64,000 nt of DNA from Talpa occidentalis (GCF_014898055.3 NW_023604861.1:81254399-81318398), one strand, 5' to 3'. Numbered from the stretch's first letter, positions 11,363 through 25,385 are shown. Numbers and translations: made by a program. The notes: a model not told the origin generated them from the letters alone.

Positions 11363-13607
11363 CAAAACAGAAGTCCTGGAACAGACGCAGAATCCAGTAT
11401 TCTTTATTTCAACAGTTTAAAAAGGAACATTTCTAGTTTTTATTGAAGAATAAGGAACAATTGTGTTGTCCTTAATCATTGTGTATATATAAACAAATAC
11501 AATGGTGCCAAACATGTTAAATGCAACTCAGAACAGGGAAATGTTAAGTTATCTGGGAGTTTTTTGTATTTACAAATGGAAATGTTGCTGGATTTCTCTG
11601 ACTTGCCAATTCACTCCAAGACAGACATTCATGGTGATCTCTGACTTATCCATAAAGGCTTGTAGTGAGTTGATACAGTCAGTTCTACTTCAGCTTCTAC
11701 CCTCTAAAGCCTCAAGACATGGGAGTTTCTATGGCTTTAGTCCTTAATTTCATGCCATCACGCTCACAAAAATTATTCCTCTGTAAATGTAAACAATCTT
11801 GTTCATAAGCTACACCTTTTTTTTTCCTGAGAATATAATATTGTGCTGGCAAGCAGAGGGGACTCAACTACAGTTGCCTAAGTGAAGTAAGGAATGGACA
11901 TATAAATGGCCCTTCTTTGGAGCTATATAGAGTTTATCATAAGGATTTAAGATGTATTGCAGTTCAATAAAATTTAAGGTGAATTCAGAGGCCAATTTAA
12001 AACTATTTGTTTCAGTTATATTCTCCCTTCCAGAGAGTTCCCATTGGTAGCACAGTAAATTGGGTCACTAAGAGTCTATGTAAGTCAAACTGGCCATATG
12101 GTTTTCCTGGCAATTGGATATCAGAGAATCAGGAAGGGTGTAGTCTGAGAGGGCCACCATATGCACAACTCCAGGTGGCACTGTTAACATTAAGTCTATG
12201 GAATTGTCCAGAGCACCATCTATATGGAAGAATAAGGCATCCCTAGGATCAGAGAACTTACCCCTTCTATTCACTGGTTTGCTGAATAAGTAACTAATTG
12301 TTAAATATTTGTTGAGTGAACGAAGGTCAGTATAAGGAGCTATAGGGAACTCAAGAAGGGAGCACTGAATTCCCTGGAGAATCAAGGCATTCTTCACAGA
12401 ATAGGTTATATTGAGCAATATCTTAAAACATGGGTTGAAATGGGGGACAGGTTTTCCAATCATATGGAGCCATGACTGTTGAAGTGTGGAGCTGTACTAA
12501 AGCCTGAAATGACTGAAAATATGGAAAATTTCAGTGTCTGAGTGTAGCACATGACTAACCCAATTATGGACCTGCCAGATGTGTGCATCACACTTCATAT
12601 TTTACAGCTGTTTCTTCCTAGAGCAGGATTGACACTGAGGGCACACCCAGGTCTGTGTGAGGACAAGCAGGTCAGGAGGGGCCTCTGCCATCTGAGTAAC
12701 GTGCTGCCACTTGTGTTACCCAAACATCAGTCAACTGGACATCTGGGCCACCACATCCTTTAAGATTTAAACATAACTTCCCCTGATGGGAAACAAGCAC
12801 CCCTCCCTAATCTCTACGGTTTCTCCAGCACTGCTACTCCTACTTCTGGCTTCTTCTGTAATATCTTCTTCTTTTGCTACACACCATCTTACAAACACAA
12901 TTCCTACACTCCCCCAAAGGTAACACTGCCACTAGGCTATCGGCTTAGGGAATTTTGATGAGGATTTATAAGTACAAGTGGGTTACAATGCAATGCAGCC
13001 AGAAAAAATAACTTTGGACAGAATATTACACCTCTTCTTTATTATCTATCATTCCCATTACTGAGAACAGTGGTCCTCTCCTCAGGTGGACCTTGGCAAT
13101 TGGCTGGTGACTCAATTCCACCCTTTTCTGCTGTCTTCAACTGTCTGCCCACCCCTTCCTGATTCCTACTACTTCACTCACGCAAAGCAATTCAGCTCCT
13201 CCAGTTGGTCCTCTAGTAACCATAGAGGATTTCTACGCTGGTGGTTCTCCCCCTCCCTGCTACCTCCTTGAAGAGCAATGTGAGGGGAACTTCCCAAGAG
13301 CCTTTCTACTTAACTAGATGCTGCAATGTTCTTAGTGGAATTGCCGGGGACTGTGATTTTTCTCCACCAATTTTGACCAAATGGAAAGACACATCAAAGA
13401 TTCCCTTCTCTTTTGAAGATTGCAAAACCTTCCCGTCTCTAGAATGTATAAACAGAGCCATGGTAACTGCAGGGAAATTCTGACTGTCCCGTTGCTCAGA
13501 CTCTGGGTCTTTGTGCTGTCTTTTGCTGTTGTTGGATTTTGGCAGGCAAGCTAGGGTCAGGGGATTAAAAGGTAGACATGTTAGATCAGAAGCCTGAGGA
13601 GCACCTG

Positions 13608-13690
13608 CATATATATAAACACACACATACACACATACATACACACATATATGTAATGTATATATATAATGAGATATATTAAGATATATT
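13608..13690. repeat. TA/CA-rich low-complexity tract
   Basis: Mixed (TA)n, (CACA)n and (CATA)n units on an AT-rich background. No gene signal. Confidence 0.85.
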
Positions 13691-14331
13691 AATTTTTTAA
13701 TTAAAAAAATTTTAAAGACGTCTGTATATCCCAAGCACAACAGGTCACTAAACAGGTCTTCATGTGTTAATATGGTAATGTGTTTTTCTTTGTTACCTCT
13801 GTCTCTGATTTCTGTTCTGCTCACCTCTTGCCGCTTGCATTGGGATGCCCTATTCCACACAGTGGTAGCCTGCATAGGACTTCACCATGAATCTGTGACT
13901 CCCCAAATGCCACCCACACAAGCCTGTGGGAAGTAGCCTGGTTTTGAGCAATTTCATCCACATTGGCTCATTCCTCTCCTTTGTAGACAGACACCTTTTG
14001 CGGCTTCCTTTCTCTACCCAGAAAAAAAAATCATCCACTGCCCTGTAACACATCTAGGACTATAGCTGGTGATATCTTTCTCCCCACAACAGGAATTGTT
14101 AGGGGGAAAGGATGTCCTGAACGAACTCCACAAACACAGGTTTTATGGACTCCACCCACCCCAGACCAAAGAGATCCAATACACCAAGTATTACAAATCC
14201 CAAAATGTCATCACCACTGAATGGAGGATTGCTGGGAACTGAGTGTGGCATTAAGCAGCCAGGCTTGGTACATAACCAGACATGTGTGCCTTGTGGGTTC
14301 TTGGTTTTATGTCAGCCTTCAGCATGCTCTT

Positions 14332-14361
14332 GGGCCCATGCTATTGGGGCCCATGCTATTG
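14332..14361. repeat. 15-bp perfect tandem duplication
   Basis: GGGCCCATGCTATTG occurs twice without a gap; likely replication slippage. Confidence 0.95.
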
Positions 14362-14755
14362 GAACTGGTAGAACACATTCACCAATTTATCTCTCTCTCT
14401 CTCTTTCTCCCTGGGTTATTCCTTTCTTCATTTCCCCTTTTTTGCAAATAAACCCTTCATTAGACTTTTTGTGTGTGCCTGAAGTCAAGTCTCATTATAA
14501 GTCCCTTTAAGCATGTGGGTGGCTGAGGACCCACACTCAGGCCAACCCATTTCACATTAGGGTTGCCCTATAACAGAATTACCACAGTAACAATGTGAGG
14601 AACAGTTTTGCTAATTATCCTTCCCCTTTTCATCCATAAAGTTATAAGTTCCTCTTGTTTTCTCCCTTCATTTTAAAAATATAATAAGCACTAACTTCCT
14701 GTCACTGAGCTAAGTTGCAGACAGTGAGATAACTGCTTTACATAAATAGCTTCAT

Positions 14756-15610
14756 TTCATTTATTTGTAAATTCAACAGATAAATCTTGGACACCTACCA
14801 TGTGCCACTCTAAAAACTGAGAATACAATAGTAAAGATGAGAAGTAAACAGAAGCTTCCAAAGAACTTACATTCCAGCATGGGGAGACAGACAATAAATA
14901 AATGTCAAGCCATGATAAGATCCATAACTAAAGATAAAACAGATTGATGGGCTGAAAAGACTGGGGCTACTTTAGAATAGGATATCCAGGGAAGGCCTGT
15001 CTGAGCAGTGATAAGAAGATACAAAACCATGAGAAACCAGAGAAAAGGCATTCCTACCAAGGGAACAGATGCTGCATAGTCATGGAGACAGGAATGTACT
15101 CAGATATTTCTGTCTGAGGGCAAGCAGTCTGAAAGGCAAGAAGGAGGTATGCATGGTAAGGAACAAGGCTGTTAGGTAGGCAAAGACCAGAGCTCTCAGG
15201 GCAGAGTGGAAGACTGGTTTTATTCTGCTGCTTTGTAGAGAACAGATTTTAGGTAAGAAAGAGGAGAACACGGTAGTCAGGAGGATATGGCAGGAGAAAG
15301 ACTGCAGCTTGGGACCAGGGTGGTGGGGGTGGTGATGGAGGTGGAGAAGTAATAGGCTTGGGATCTTTTTAAAGTAACATCAACAGAATTTGTTGGCAAA
15401 TTGAGATGGGTGGGGGTGGGGCAGGCAAGGAAAAAGGATTTAAGGGTGACTCCCAGGTGGTAGAGAAAACTGTGAAAAGAGCAGGTATGAGGTAGAGAAA
15501 TCAGGACTCCTCTGTGACATCTCTCTTGAAATGTAGCTGTCAACCTCAAGTCCAAAGTTAACAAAAGATTCAAGGGTGGAGATTCACAGGTCATCAGCAT
15601 GTAAATAGGA
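14756..15610 (-). mobile_element. L2 copy, antisense, about 850 bp
   Basis: The block reads along the reverse complement of L2: an ATTCAACAGATAAATC-type start, CTACCATGTGCCA, ACATTCCAGCATGGGGAGAC, AGACAATAAATAAATG, GGGAAGGCCTGTCTGAGCAG, CTGCTGCTTTGTAG and later GTGACTCCCAGGTGGTAGAG. The landmarks are in the right order over the whole interval, so this is one long ancient copy. Confidence 0.75.
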
Positions 15611-15649
15611 TTAAATAAACTACCGTGCAAAGGAGTGGAGAGGCAGGAT

Positions 15650-15785
15650 TGCATCACAACTTTACCAGATAGAACCTCTTTCATCCCCACTTTCCAGATA
15701 AGAAAAAATAGCTTAGATACGTTAAGTGACTTGTCCAAGCTCACACTAAGCAGTTATTTGAAATTTTATTCAAGCTGTGTAATCG
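15650..15785 (-). mobile_element. MIR fragment, antisense
   Basis: CCCACTTTCCAGATAAGAAA, then GTTAAGTGACTTGTCCAAGC and TCACACTAAGCAG, match the reverse complement of the MIR core. It lies about 80 bp before an ANTXR1 acceptor. Confidence 0.65.
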
Positions 15786-15829
15786 TATCCAAACCACCAC
15801 AGTCAAAACACACATACATATAGCAATGA

Positions 15830-16641
<812 letters not shown>

Positions 16642-17586
16642 TGATAAAACACTTCCATAGTAATCTGACTTTTGATGTGATAAAATATCAAACCAAATTC
16701 CAGATTATTGCAAAGGAACAAATTTCTAAAATCATGGACTTGAAAGTATAGGTACTTACTTTTCAAATTCCACATCATCAAATTTGAGAATTAGACTATT
16801 TAAAATCAACATGGCTCTCCCTGAATCATATACCTTTCTACAAACCAATGTTACCTCAATAATAAAAAGAAAAGAAATTTATTAGGCACTCATAACTTTA
16901 AATAAAACCACTGTGGCACAGTAATGGGAAGAAAGTGGGTAGTAACCCCATAGGACCATTATAAATTTCTGTAACATTCTACAACTTCATTGGAGGGCAG
17001 TCCCACTACCCAACAAAAATGTAGAATTCGCCTTGATGCCTGATCTCTCTTCTTGCCATGACATAAGCTCATTCCCTTTAACCCAAGACTCCTGCCAGTG
17101 CCTCAGGACACACTAGTAGAATGGATCACTGGCGATGGATCAAGGACTCACTGTTGCTGACTGTGAGCAAAAACTCTGTTTCTCCACCATCTCTCTTCCA
17201 CCCATAGGTCCAAAGCTTAAGACCTTCTTTAGCTCATTAGGAAGTTTAAGCCATTGGAGGCAGTTAATGCTTCCTGAAGACCTCCTTTTCTTTTCCTCTT
17301 GGGTGGAAATATTTGAATTTACATGATTCATTCAACACCCTTGCTCTTCAGCCTTGCACCATGTCAATTGTCAGGGAAGAGTAGAAAATCATAGCTGAAA
17401 AGACTCACATAATCTGCCTCCACTCCCTCATTTCCTACAGGAGAAAACTGAGGTAAGCAAAGTCCTTGCTCTGCCCAGGTCTGGAACTCAACATTCCAAT
17501 TCAGGTCTATAGCCTGCAGTTCTATGCTACAACCAACCGGGTCAGCTCCAAGGCATCAAGTGAATATAAGAGCCTGTTCTCATCAC

Positions 17587-17587
<1 letters not shown>

Positions 17588-17620
<33 letters not shown>

Positions 17621-17640
17621 ACACACACACACACACACAC
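17588..17640. repeat. (AC)n microsatellite
   Basis: Two (AC)n runs separated by a GT interruption. Confidence 0.95.
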
Positions 17641-18335
17641 AGAGTCTTGTTCCCTCCTCTAGTGACAATAAAAATAACATTCATTATTCCCTGAATTATT
17701 TACTAATTTTAAACAGTGGAGAGAAACTTTATTGACGATTGTCTCTTCCCAGCTGAGCTAGCTCATGCTCACACTGATTACAACACATTTTCATTTTGGT
17801 TTGCTATGTTTAAAGCAGAAAGATTCTTTTTTAAGATAAGCACCCCTGGGGCAATGGGTTGAACTCTAGAAAGATGTGGGCAAAATGTAACTTGCTTGAC
17901 TAACAGCTGTTTGCTTCTAATTATTTTCTAATGCTGAGCATGCAGTGGCGTGCCTGCATGTGCAGACAGGAAGGAGCCAAATAGAATCTCAGAGATGAAG
18001 AAGAAAGGGGATTTTCTTATAATGTCTTTTTTAGGAATCTGCACCTTGTGAGCAATACAACATCTTTGGTTACAGCAAGGTTTTCATTTCTATAATCTTG
18101 GATGTTGACAGTACTTTATTTTGCTTGAAGAATCTACTTTCTGCTGAGAGCGTGCTATTGGCTTATTAACTGGTGATTGAGGACTAGTTTGTGAAATAAA
18201 TAAAGAAATGAACAGCTAGGTTTACAAATCTAAAAACATTTCCAATGCCCACTTGGAATTAGGATCAATTCAATGAGTATATGCTATTCCCCTACTCTTT
18301 GACAGGCACTGCCAGACACTGAGTTTACGGAGGTG

Positions 18336-18720
18336 TTCAAACCAGGCTGAGTGTCAGAACCACCTGAGAAAGTTTTAAAAACACAGACCCCTAGGTCTGA
18401 CATCTCAACCTTAATGACTCAGAGTTTCACAAAAGGCTTTCAAAGGCATTCTGACTTCACAGTGCACCCTCTTTCCCCATCATGGGAAACTTTTTCTCCA
18501 ATGCTTCCCTTTTCAGATTTCACATCCAAACTCCCTAAGCATTGTTCCTCTTTGCCCCCATTATCACTCCCTCCATAGCTCCTGCTCTTCAGCCTAATTA
18601 TTGGATTAAACCACCAGTGCTCCAAAGTGAAAATTTACATTTTTGAGGCTCCATTCCAGATCAACTGACTGAGCAACCCTTGGGGTAGGGCCCAGCAATC
18701 TGGGTTTTAACTAGTCCAGT
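18336..18720 (+). mobile_element. MER5-type hAT fossil, apparently split
   Basis: CAGAACCACCTGAGAAAGTT followed by TTAAAAACACAGACCCC (18355-18395) and TGGGGTAGGGCCCAGCAATC followed by TGGGTTTTAACTAG (18680-18715) both match MER5A/B internal landmarks. The intervening 240 bp does not, so it is either an insertion or two separate fragments. Confidence 0.45.
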
Positions 18721-18839
18721 TAAGAAGTTGTCACAGAAAGTTCTAACCAGTCTTTTCCAGTTCCCTAAGTCCAAGAACTGTGGTACATGTTAAAGAGGCT
18801 ATAATCACATCTTGGCGATTTGTCAGGAGTCTCAGCAAG

Positions 18840-18869
18840 GGGACCCATGTTAGGTTTTACATGGGTCCC
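18840..18869. repeat. Perfect 11-bp inverted repeat, 8-nt loop
   Basis: GGGACCCATGT and ACATGGGTCCC are exact reverse complements around TAGGTTTT. It could form a hairpin in RNA; no surrounding element explains it. Confidence 0.9.
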
Positions 18870-19109
18870 GTTTTACCACAAACACAACTGCTAAATTAAT
18901 AGTAAGTGGTTGGGAATCTGAGTGTCAAGCATTCACTGAAAAACGCAGATGGAAAAGACTCAGAAGCCAGTAGACACTCTAGGCACCTCAGCAGGACTTC
19001 CTTGTACAGACATGAGACAGTGTGACTGTTCCTCTCACTGGCAGAGCCACTCGTTCCAATGCTGACTCAGCTCGCTCTGCCAAATAGGAGATGTACATAT
19101 CACCCACTG

Positions 19110-19255
19110 GAGTAATTGCTCATGTTTATGAGTCTTCTCTCCACCAGAATTGAGCCTCTAGAGGTACCAATTATGCTTGAATTATGTTTGAACGGCTAGT
19201 AAACAGCATGGTACCTGGCACAGAGGGGACTCCACCATCTCTAGTGAATGAGCAT
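19110..19255 (+). mobile_element. L2 3' end, sense (degraded)
   Basis: CAGCATGGTACCTGGCACAG and AGTGAATGAGC correspond to the terminal L2 segment (TAGCACAGTGCCTGGCACAT...GAATGA). The polarity is plus. Confidence 0.5.
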
Positions 19256-21732
19256 AAGATGTAATTATGAAACCACACCCAGAGCCTCAGACCAGCTAGA
19301 CCATCTCCTGTGACCCACGTGGATCCCTTTGGTAATCTCTGTCCAAGGAAACGGAAACAGAGGTCATTTTATGTGTATCTGGGTGAGACAGATGAGGAAA
19401 AGGCAGGAAAATGGAGTTTTGAAAACAGAAGCACAGAAAGGAATTGATAAGTCATAAAGTACTCGGTGTCCAGAATGGCAGACTTGCTCCCAAAACTTCA
19501 GTTTCAAACTGTTTTAACATGAGGTCTGCTCCATGATGAGCCCTATTCTAGCCACAGTGCCACAGGGCATTCGCTCGGCTTTGGACAAAGCACTTAACCT
19601 CATGTGGTTTATGTAACTGTAAACTCTATTTCCCTTTCCTGAACCCTCTCACTGATTTGTCATGGTCCTGGCAGGAAACAGAAAGCACATTCAAAAGGGT
19701 TGAACTAACACAGGTGCAGGCAGAGTTAAAGAACCCACAGGTTTGATGAGGCACACAGAACTTGCAAGTTAAAGCTGTTACCTGTACCCTCCTCTACCCA
19801 GGCCTAAAAGGCAAGTAGGCAGATGAGGACTGGAGCCAGTGAGAGATGCAGACCTTGGGAGAAGTGACCCCTTAGGAGCTGTGGTCACAGAGAAGGGATT
19901 AGCAATCTATAAATCTGTCCTGCCACTTGTTTTATCTGACCCACAAGCTAAGAATGGTTTTCTATATTTTTAAATATTTATATAAGTGCCTGCATAATAT
20001 CCTTGAGTTTGCTTCTTGACCTCCAAATCATAAAATATTACTCTTTGGTCCTTTACAGAAAATATTTGCAGACAATTCTATGAAGGCAGCCACTGTTGGG
20101 GGCAAGGGTAGCAGGAAGGAGCAGAAAGAATAAAAACCTCAACCTCTGCCTCATCTGACCCTCTCATCTCCTTCTGGTGCCACCTATTGGCCAAACCAAA
20201 GGGAAGTCAGATGGTGTCATCTGTGGAAATTGGGCTTCCACAGCACAGAGCAAAGAAGGCAGAGAATGGACAGCAGCGAGTGACTCATGGAGAATAATCA
20301 GGCCACTTTCTGCTCCCACTCTCTGCCGAGGGCAAAACTTGCAGGATGTCCTGGGAAGACTCCTATTTCCCCAGTAAAAGTGGTCAAAATCATGTACATT
20401 TTAAATGTATTGCATTTAACTCACTTTTTTTTCTTGCATTTTATGAAATAAATTTAAGAAACAGAAGCAGATGAGCACATTTGCTAAGCAAACCCAATGG
20501 AAACTCGTCATGAGATGTCCACAATGGACTTCTCTCCACCGTCTTTCCAGTCTAATTTAAGGCACTGACCACACCAACCACACTTCACCCTTTTCTCATT
20601 CCAGGCTCATGATCAGGAAATTTTCCAATATTTGGCCTGAATTTTCCTTTGCTCAGTTTTCACCCCCTGAGATTTACAGCACCCCATGCTTCTCATGAAG
20701 GCGGGATTGACCATTTCAGACATATTAAGTAATACTCAGATGTATGGCCACCAGATAGATTAAAACCAGAACTATTTCAGGTTGGTTGGGAGGCTTGCCG
20801 CCCTTCAGAGGAATCATTTTTCTCCCTTTCCAGTAGCTCCTCCACATGACTGGAAATGACAGAGATGACAGCCAAAGGACAAAAGCCGGACCCTGGCTGG
20901 CTGGGCAGTCTGGCTGTTTTTGGCAAGATGTTCAGACCATGAAGGGTTTGCCTGTGCTACTTGCAGGACCTGGGAGGGATGGTCTTCTATGCATTTTCTG
21001 TCAGGCCAGTCTGCCAACTCTGGCCTTAAGGACCTTGACCTTGTAATCAATAGCATTCAGTCATGAAACTCTGCTACATGAAGCTGTAGGTAGCCCAGCA
21101 AGACACACCAAAACTTCAAGTGCTGTAGACCGCCTGCTGATGTCAAACAGATTTTTTTTGTCCGTCTCTGACTGCTTTGTAGAATGGCTCCAAACTTTTT
21201 TAAAACAATGATTAAGAGAGAAAAAGAGCTAGACAAAAATTAACATGGGGGCAGAGGGAGTTTTTAACTTTATGTGTTAATGTATTTTATTTGCAGGGAA
21301 ACATAAATCACATTACTTACCATATATTTTAACATATAAAAATCCAAGTGTTCATCTCTAATAACCCTATAAGTTGAACTACCTTCACCATCTTCAACCT
21401 CTGATTAACTTCCAATTCTCTAAAGCAGACACACCAGAAAAGAAGGCACAGCTGCTGCCTGGTCAAAGAAAAAAAGAAAGAAAACCCAGCCACAAACCCC
21501 ACACACCAGGGGGCTTTGAATGATGGCCAAATAAACATTCCCAGCAGTCTTAATGCTTAGGAAGAAACAAAAGCTAGAGTTTACATAGAACTTCCAGTTT
21601 GCCTGCCTTTGTGGATTAGAAGTTATTGTCTGAGCACAGGCACAGTTTGGGGGCCTGGAATTGCTAAATTTCTCATTTTTGAGTCAAAATGTATGATCTT
21701 GGTATGAAAGAAAACTATTTTTAAATTCCAGT

Positions 21733-22090
21733 TAGTAGCTGACCTTTGAATAGTGTAAATGTTGGGGCACCAACACCCTTTACATTAAAAAAAAAATCAG
21801 CCTATAACTTGGCTCCCAAATAAATTTAATTATAGTCATCCTTTAGTAACAGGGGTTGAGAGGGTGGCAGACAGGATTGTTTCAGGAAGCACCACCCCAT
21901 ACCAAAATCTGAGGATGCTCAAGTCCCTTATATTCGACCCTCCGTATCCAAAGGCTCTGTTCTGCATGGGCAGATTCTACCAACCCACAACTGAGTTGAC
22001 TGAATCCGTGAATACAGAACCTGCAAATAAAAAAAAAAAATCAGCATAGAAGTGGACCCCCTCAGTTAAAGCCTGTGTTGCTCGATAGCT
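21733..22090. mobile_element. Nested Tigger-type DNA transposon pair
   Basis: The outer element begins AGCTGACCTTTGAATAGTGT, continues GGGGCACCAACACCC, and ends GAAGTGGACCCCCTCAGTTA, AAGCCTGTGTTGCTCGATAG. Its two ends are imperfect inverted repeats that resemble a TcMar-Tigger MITE (terminal TTGACCCTTGAACAACAC in the consensus I recall). Between about 21836 and 22028 lies MER2-like sequence: ATACCAAAATCTGAGGATGC, TCAAGTCCCTTATATTCGAC and CCTCCGTATCCA. The order shows the MER2-like copy landed inside the outer one. Neither could code for a transposase. Confidence 0.6.
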
Positions 22091-22495
22091 AATTGTACAC
22101 TGTAGCAGAAAGCTCCCAGGTTGGTGGGTAAATCTTTGTTTTAGCTTCACAGAAGCAGTTAGGCATTTCTTCTAGGGCATGAGAACCTATGTCTTAAAGC
22201 GCATCCCCCAGCGAGGTCTGTATGAGAAATACTTAAATCAGAAATAAATAGTGACGTCAATGCAAAGCCTTCTCCTCAGACTTTAGATAAAGCCCACGGA
22301 TGGGTTAGAAGAATCCCCTGAGCCTCTTCTGACCCCAAAGGAATGTTATTAATAAGACTTTAGCTTCTGTCTTTAAATGACAGGCTTCTGCCAACATTCA
22401 GAAAACCAAGACTCCAAGAGCCTTTCTTACATACTTCCCTTTGACTTTAAAGAGTTCATTTTTTTTTGTCTTCATAGTAATAAACACTAATTTTA

Positions 22496-22681
22496 TTTTG
22501 TTTTTATATAAATTTTATTTTTATATTCCCCATACAATTGCAACCCCCTTATTTTGACCCCAATCCCTCCCCTCCCTGCCCCCCACTCCCCATAGAGTGT
22601 CTCTGGTTCATAGTTTTTTGTTGATTTTGATTTTCACTTTCTTATAGTTATTCATTTTCCTGGTCCCTTATTTAAGTTTTC
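22496..22681 (-). mobile_element. Young L1, 5'-truncated, antisense
   Basis: This is the 3' end of an L1, starting on + with the reverse-complemented A-tail. It is flanked by an exact 15-bp target duplication (TAAACACTAATTTTA at 22481-22495 and 22682-22696). It matches 33535-33703 almost base for base (I see one difference), so the family was recently active. Confidence 0.9.
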
Positions 22682-22904
22682 TAAACACTAATTTTAAAGT
22701 CTACTTCAGTTCTCCCTTAAAAAGGTATCCATGTAGTAAAGTGAGGTACAAAATATGTAGATTACTCAGAATGTTTTCTGTGCCACAGGGTCAGAACTTT
22801 GAGTTTACCTGTGGAACAGTCAGAACTCAGAACACTGAGAGTACAACTGGAACTAGCTGGTCTCACTTCAGCAGAAAATCCCAGTGATAGCAGCTCCCTT
22901 GGGC

Positions 22905-23030
22905 TTTCCATGCACTCCTTTACTTCCCACAACAACCCTGTAAAGTAGAAACTTCTACAACTCCCATTTTACAGGTGTAAAAACCAAGAGAGGTTAGATA
23001 ACTTACCCAAATTCACAATGCTAGTAAGAT
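22905..23030 (-). mobile_element. MIR fragment, antisense
   Basis: CTTCCCACAACAACCCTGTA, CCCATTTTACAGGTG, GAGAGGTTAGATAACTTACC and CAAATTCACAATGCTAGTAA follow the MIR antisense core in order. Confidence 0.75.
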
Positions 23031-23229
23031 TTTTTAATTGATTTTACAAACTGCAGTGCATCCATTCAAACCATCATGAAAGCTGTTTTCAAATTTGCCA
23101 GTCATTTACATAATGACATAGTTTTGGGAATACAAGTGCACCCCTTCATATGTGCACATGCTTTGCTCACCCTCCACCAAACACTAGTACTGGTGTCCTA
23201 GCCCTTTCCTTTCCCCTAACCACTGTTGT

Positions 23230-23258
<29 letters not shown>
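23230..23258. repeat. (AC)n microsatellite
   Basis: About 14 AC units. Confidence 0.95.
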
Positions 23259-23261
<3 letters not shown>

Positions 23262-23299
23262 TTAGTAATCAGAATATTTGAAATCCATTATTAATCATG

Positions 23300-24150
23300 T
23301 AGGAGAGAAGATAGGGAGCCTGGAGGTAAAAGACCAATCAGGAAACTGCTCACAAGATGAATGACAAATGATGAGGACCTGGGCCAAGGCAGTGGCCATG
23401 GAGATGGTGGGGCAGGGATGGACAGGAAAAAGAGACAGGAGAGCTGTCACAGAGAACATCCACAAGATGTGGTCAGAGTTGGGTATGAGAAGTGTGAAGG
23501 TAGAGAAAATGAGTTATGGTGTCCATTCTGGATGTGGCCCTCCTGGATGTTGGTGGTGCCACAAAGCAAGACAGGAGTGCAAAAGAAAGAACCTGTCTGG
23601 AGAAAGTTCAATTTGTGATATCTGGTTTTCAACATTATATCTAAGATTTGATAAGTAACTGGAGGCCTTATCCAAAGCTCAAGAGAAGTCTTAAGTGGAA
23701 GAAGAAATGGTGAGCCATCAGCAGATAGGTGGAAATTGGACCTGTGAGAGTAGCTGAGAATAAGGGTGAGCAGTCATCTGAGGGATGAGAATAGAAGTGG
23801 GCCCAGAGGAACATTTCAGTGTCAAGTGCAGAAGGAGAAGCCAAATAGACTGAAGGGAACTACTCAGAGAGGTGAGAAGGAGTAGGCGAGGCTAAGGACA
23901 CTGAGGCCAGAGGAGTATGTGCAAAGAAAGAATCCCAGCACAGCAGTTTGCAGAAGTTGCAGGAAAGAGGTCAAGGCATTTGGCACTTGTGATGAAGATG
24001 TCTTGGGTGACCATTGGGAATGCAACTTTGGTGAAGCCACTGAACACCGCCACAGAAGTCAGACCACAGCATGTTGAAGGGGAATAAGAAGTGTGGCTTG
24101 AGGGAAAGGGGAAATGGGTTGAAGGGAAGCAGAATAGAAGATGAGTAGAT
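23300..24150 (-). mobile_element. L2 copy, antisense (internal part)
   Basis: The purine-rich text follows the L2 reverse complement upstream of its 3' end: the GAGATGGTGGGGCAGG region, TCTGGATGTGGCCCTCCTGG and the GGTGACCATTGGGAATGCAA...TTTGGTGAAGCC stretch. The 75-96 codon frames in it are by-products of this G/A-rich strand. Confidence 0.55.
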
Positions 24151-25084
24151 TCATGCTAGTAAAATTCACATAACTAGATTCTTATACTCTGCATTACATC
24201 CTTTTCCACCTTTCTACAGGGCTTCCCAAATTATCATTTTAATGACTTTACCATGATCTCAGATAACATGTAATGAATATATACTATGAGGCAAGTACCT
24301 GACTCCAATATTTAATTTTGAGCCCTATAACAAGTCTATGGAGTATGAAACAGCTGCCCAAGTCTGCAGAGCTGGTGAGGGATAGACAGACAGTCTGAAC
24401 GCAGTCATTTTGTGTTTAAATGTTACACTGTGATCTGTTGCCCTAAAGAAACAGAGCTTAATGACCATTCCCCTGGGATTCTGCATCTAGCTGACTTCTG
24501 CTCTTTTGCTTGTGTATAGCTTTAAATTTCTTCTGAGTAAATTAATGTACTTCTTCAACAGCCAAATTTTCTTTCAGTTTCAAATTTTCTTTCTTTCTGT
24601 CATTGTTCCTCACTTGTCAAGGAGCTGAGTGATTCGCACATAGCATGGGTATGCTGATTTACAAAACCAAATACTGGGAGTATCCCCCAAAAAAGGGAAA
24701 GAAAAGGGAGAGAAAGAGAAAGGGCATCCATCCAGGAAATCCACCTGGTTATTTCCTGAAATATAAATGTTTGTCTGAAAGAACCTTAAAGGAAAACATT
24801 TAACTGATGATGGAAACAATTTAATGCAGAAAACTGTGCTGAACACAGCAGCAGTTCTATCCAGCATTCTCAAGTCATTTAAAAATATTTTTAGAGGCTT
24901 TCCTAAATACTTTGACAAGAGATGAGAAATGCTACACTTAGCAAAACAAAGTTTAACCCACAAGAACTCAAGCAACAATTGATAAAAGTTCAAGAATGTT
25001 TGGTTGGTTTTTTTTTTTTTTTTTGGGTATCTGAATATAACCTGCCAGAAAATTAGTTCAGAACATGAAGTCTTTGAGTTTTTT

Positions 25085-25385
25085 TTCAATGAGTTCCCCT
25101 TTTTATTTATTTGATTTTTATTGATAGATTGATTGTGGTAACATTAGTTTACAACACTCTGTAAGTGTTAGCAGTAGAGTTTCACTCCTCTTCACATATG
25201 ATACCCCTCCATGCCCACCACCAAAGATCCTTTTTAGATTGCACATTCAAGATATCATACAAAATGTGCCTTTCTTTTTCTGACCTATCTTAGTTAGCAT
25301 AATGTTCTCAAGTCCATCCATGTTGTTGTCAGTGACAGGATTTCCTCTTTCCTCGTGGCTGTATAGTATTCCATGCGAGATGATA
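25085..25385 (-). mobile_element. L1 3' end, antisense (older family)
   Basis: TTGTGGTAACATTAGTTTAC, then AACACTCTGTAAGTGT, TTAGTTAGCATAATG and GTCCATCCATGTTGTTG, ending in CTGTATAGTATTCCATG. This is the reverse complement of a mammalian L1 3' region, of a different subfamily from the 22.5 and 33.5 kb copies. Confidence 0.8.

Noticed and set aside
13306..13875. 189-codon open frame on the minus strand
   Set aside because: It crosses the TA/CA low-complexity tract (giving a VCVYVCVYVCVY-like run), has no recognisable domain and no splice or promoter context. A chance frame.
23361..23658. Overlapping 85-96 codon frames
   Set aside because: They come from the G/A-rich antisense L2 copy and have no homology to a protein.
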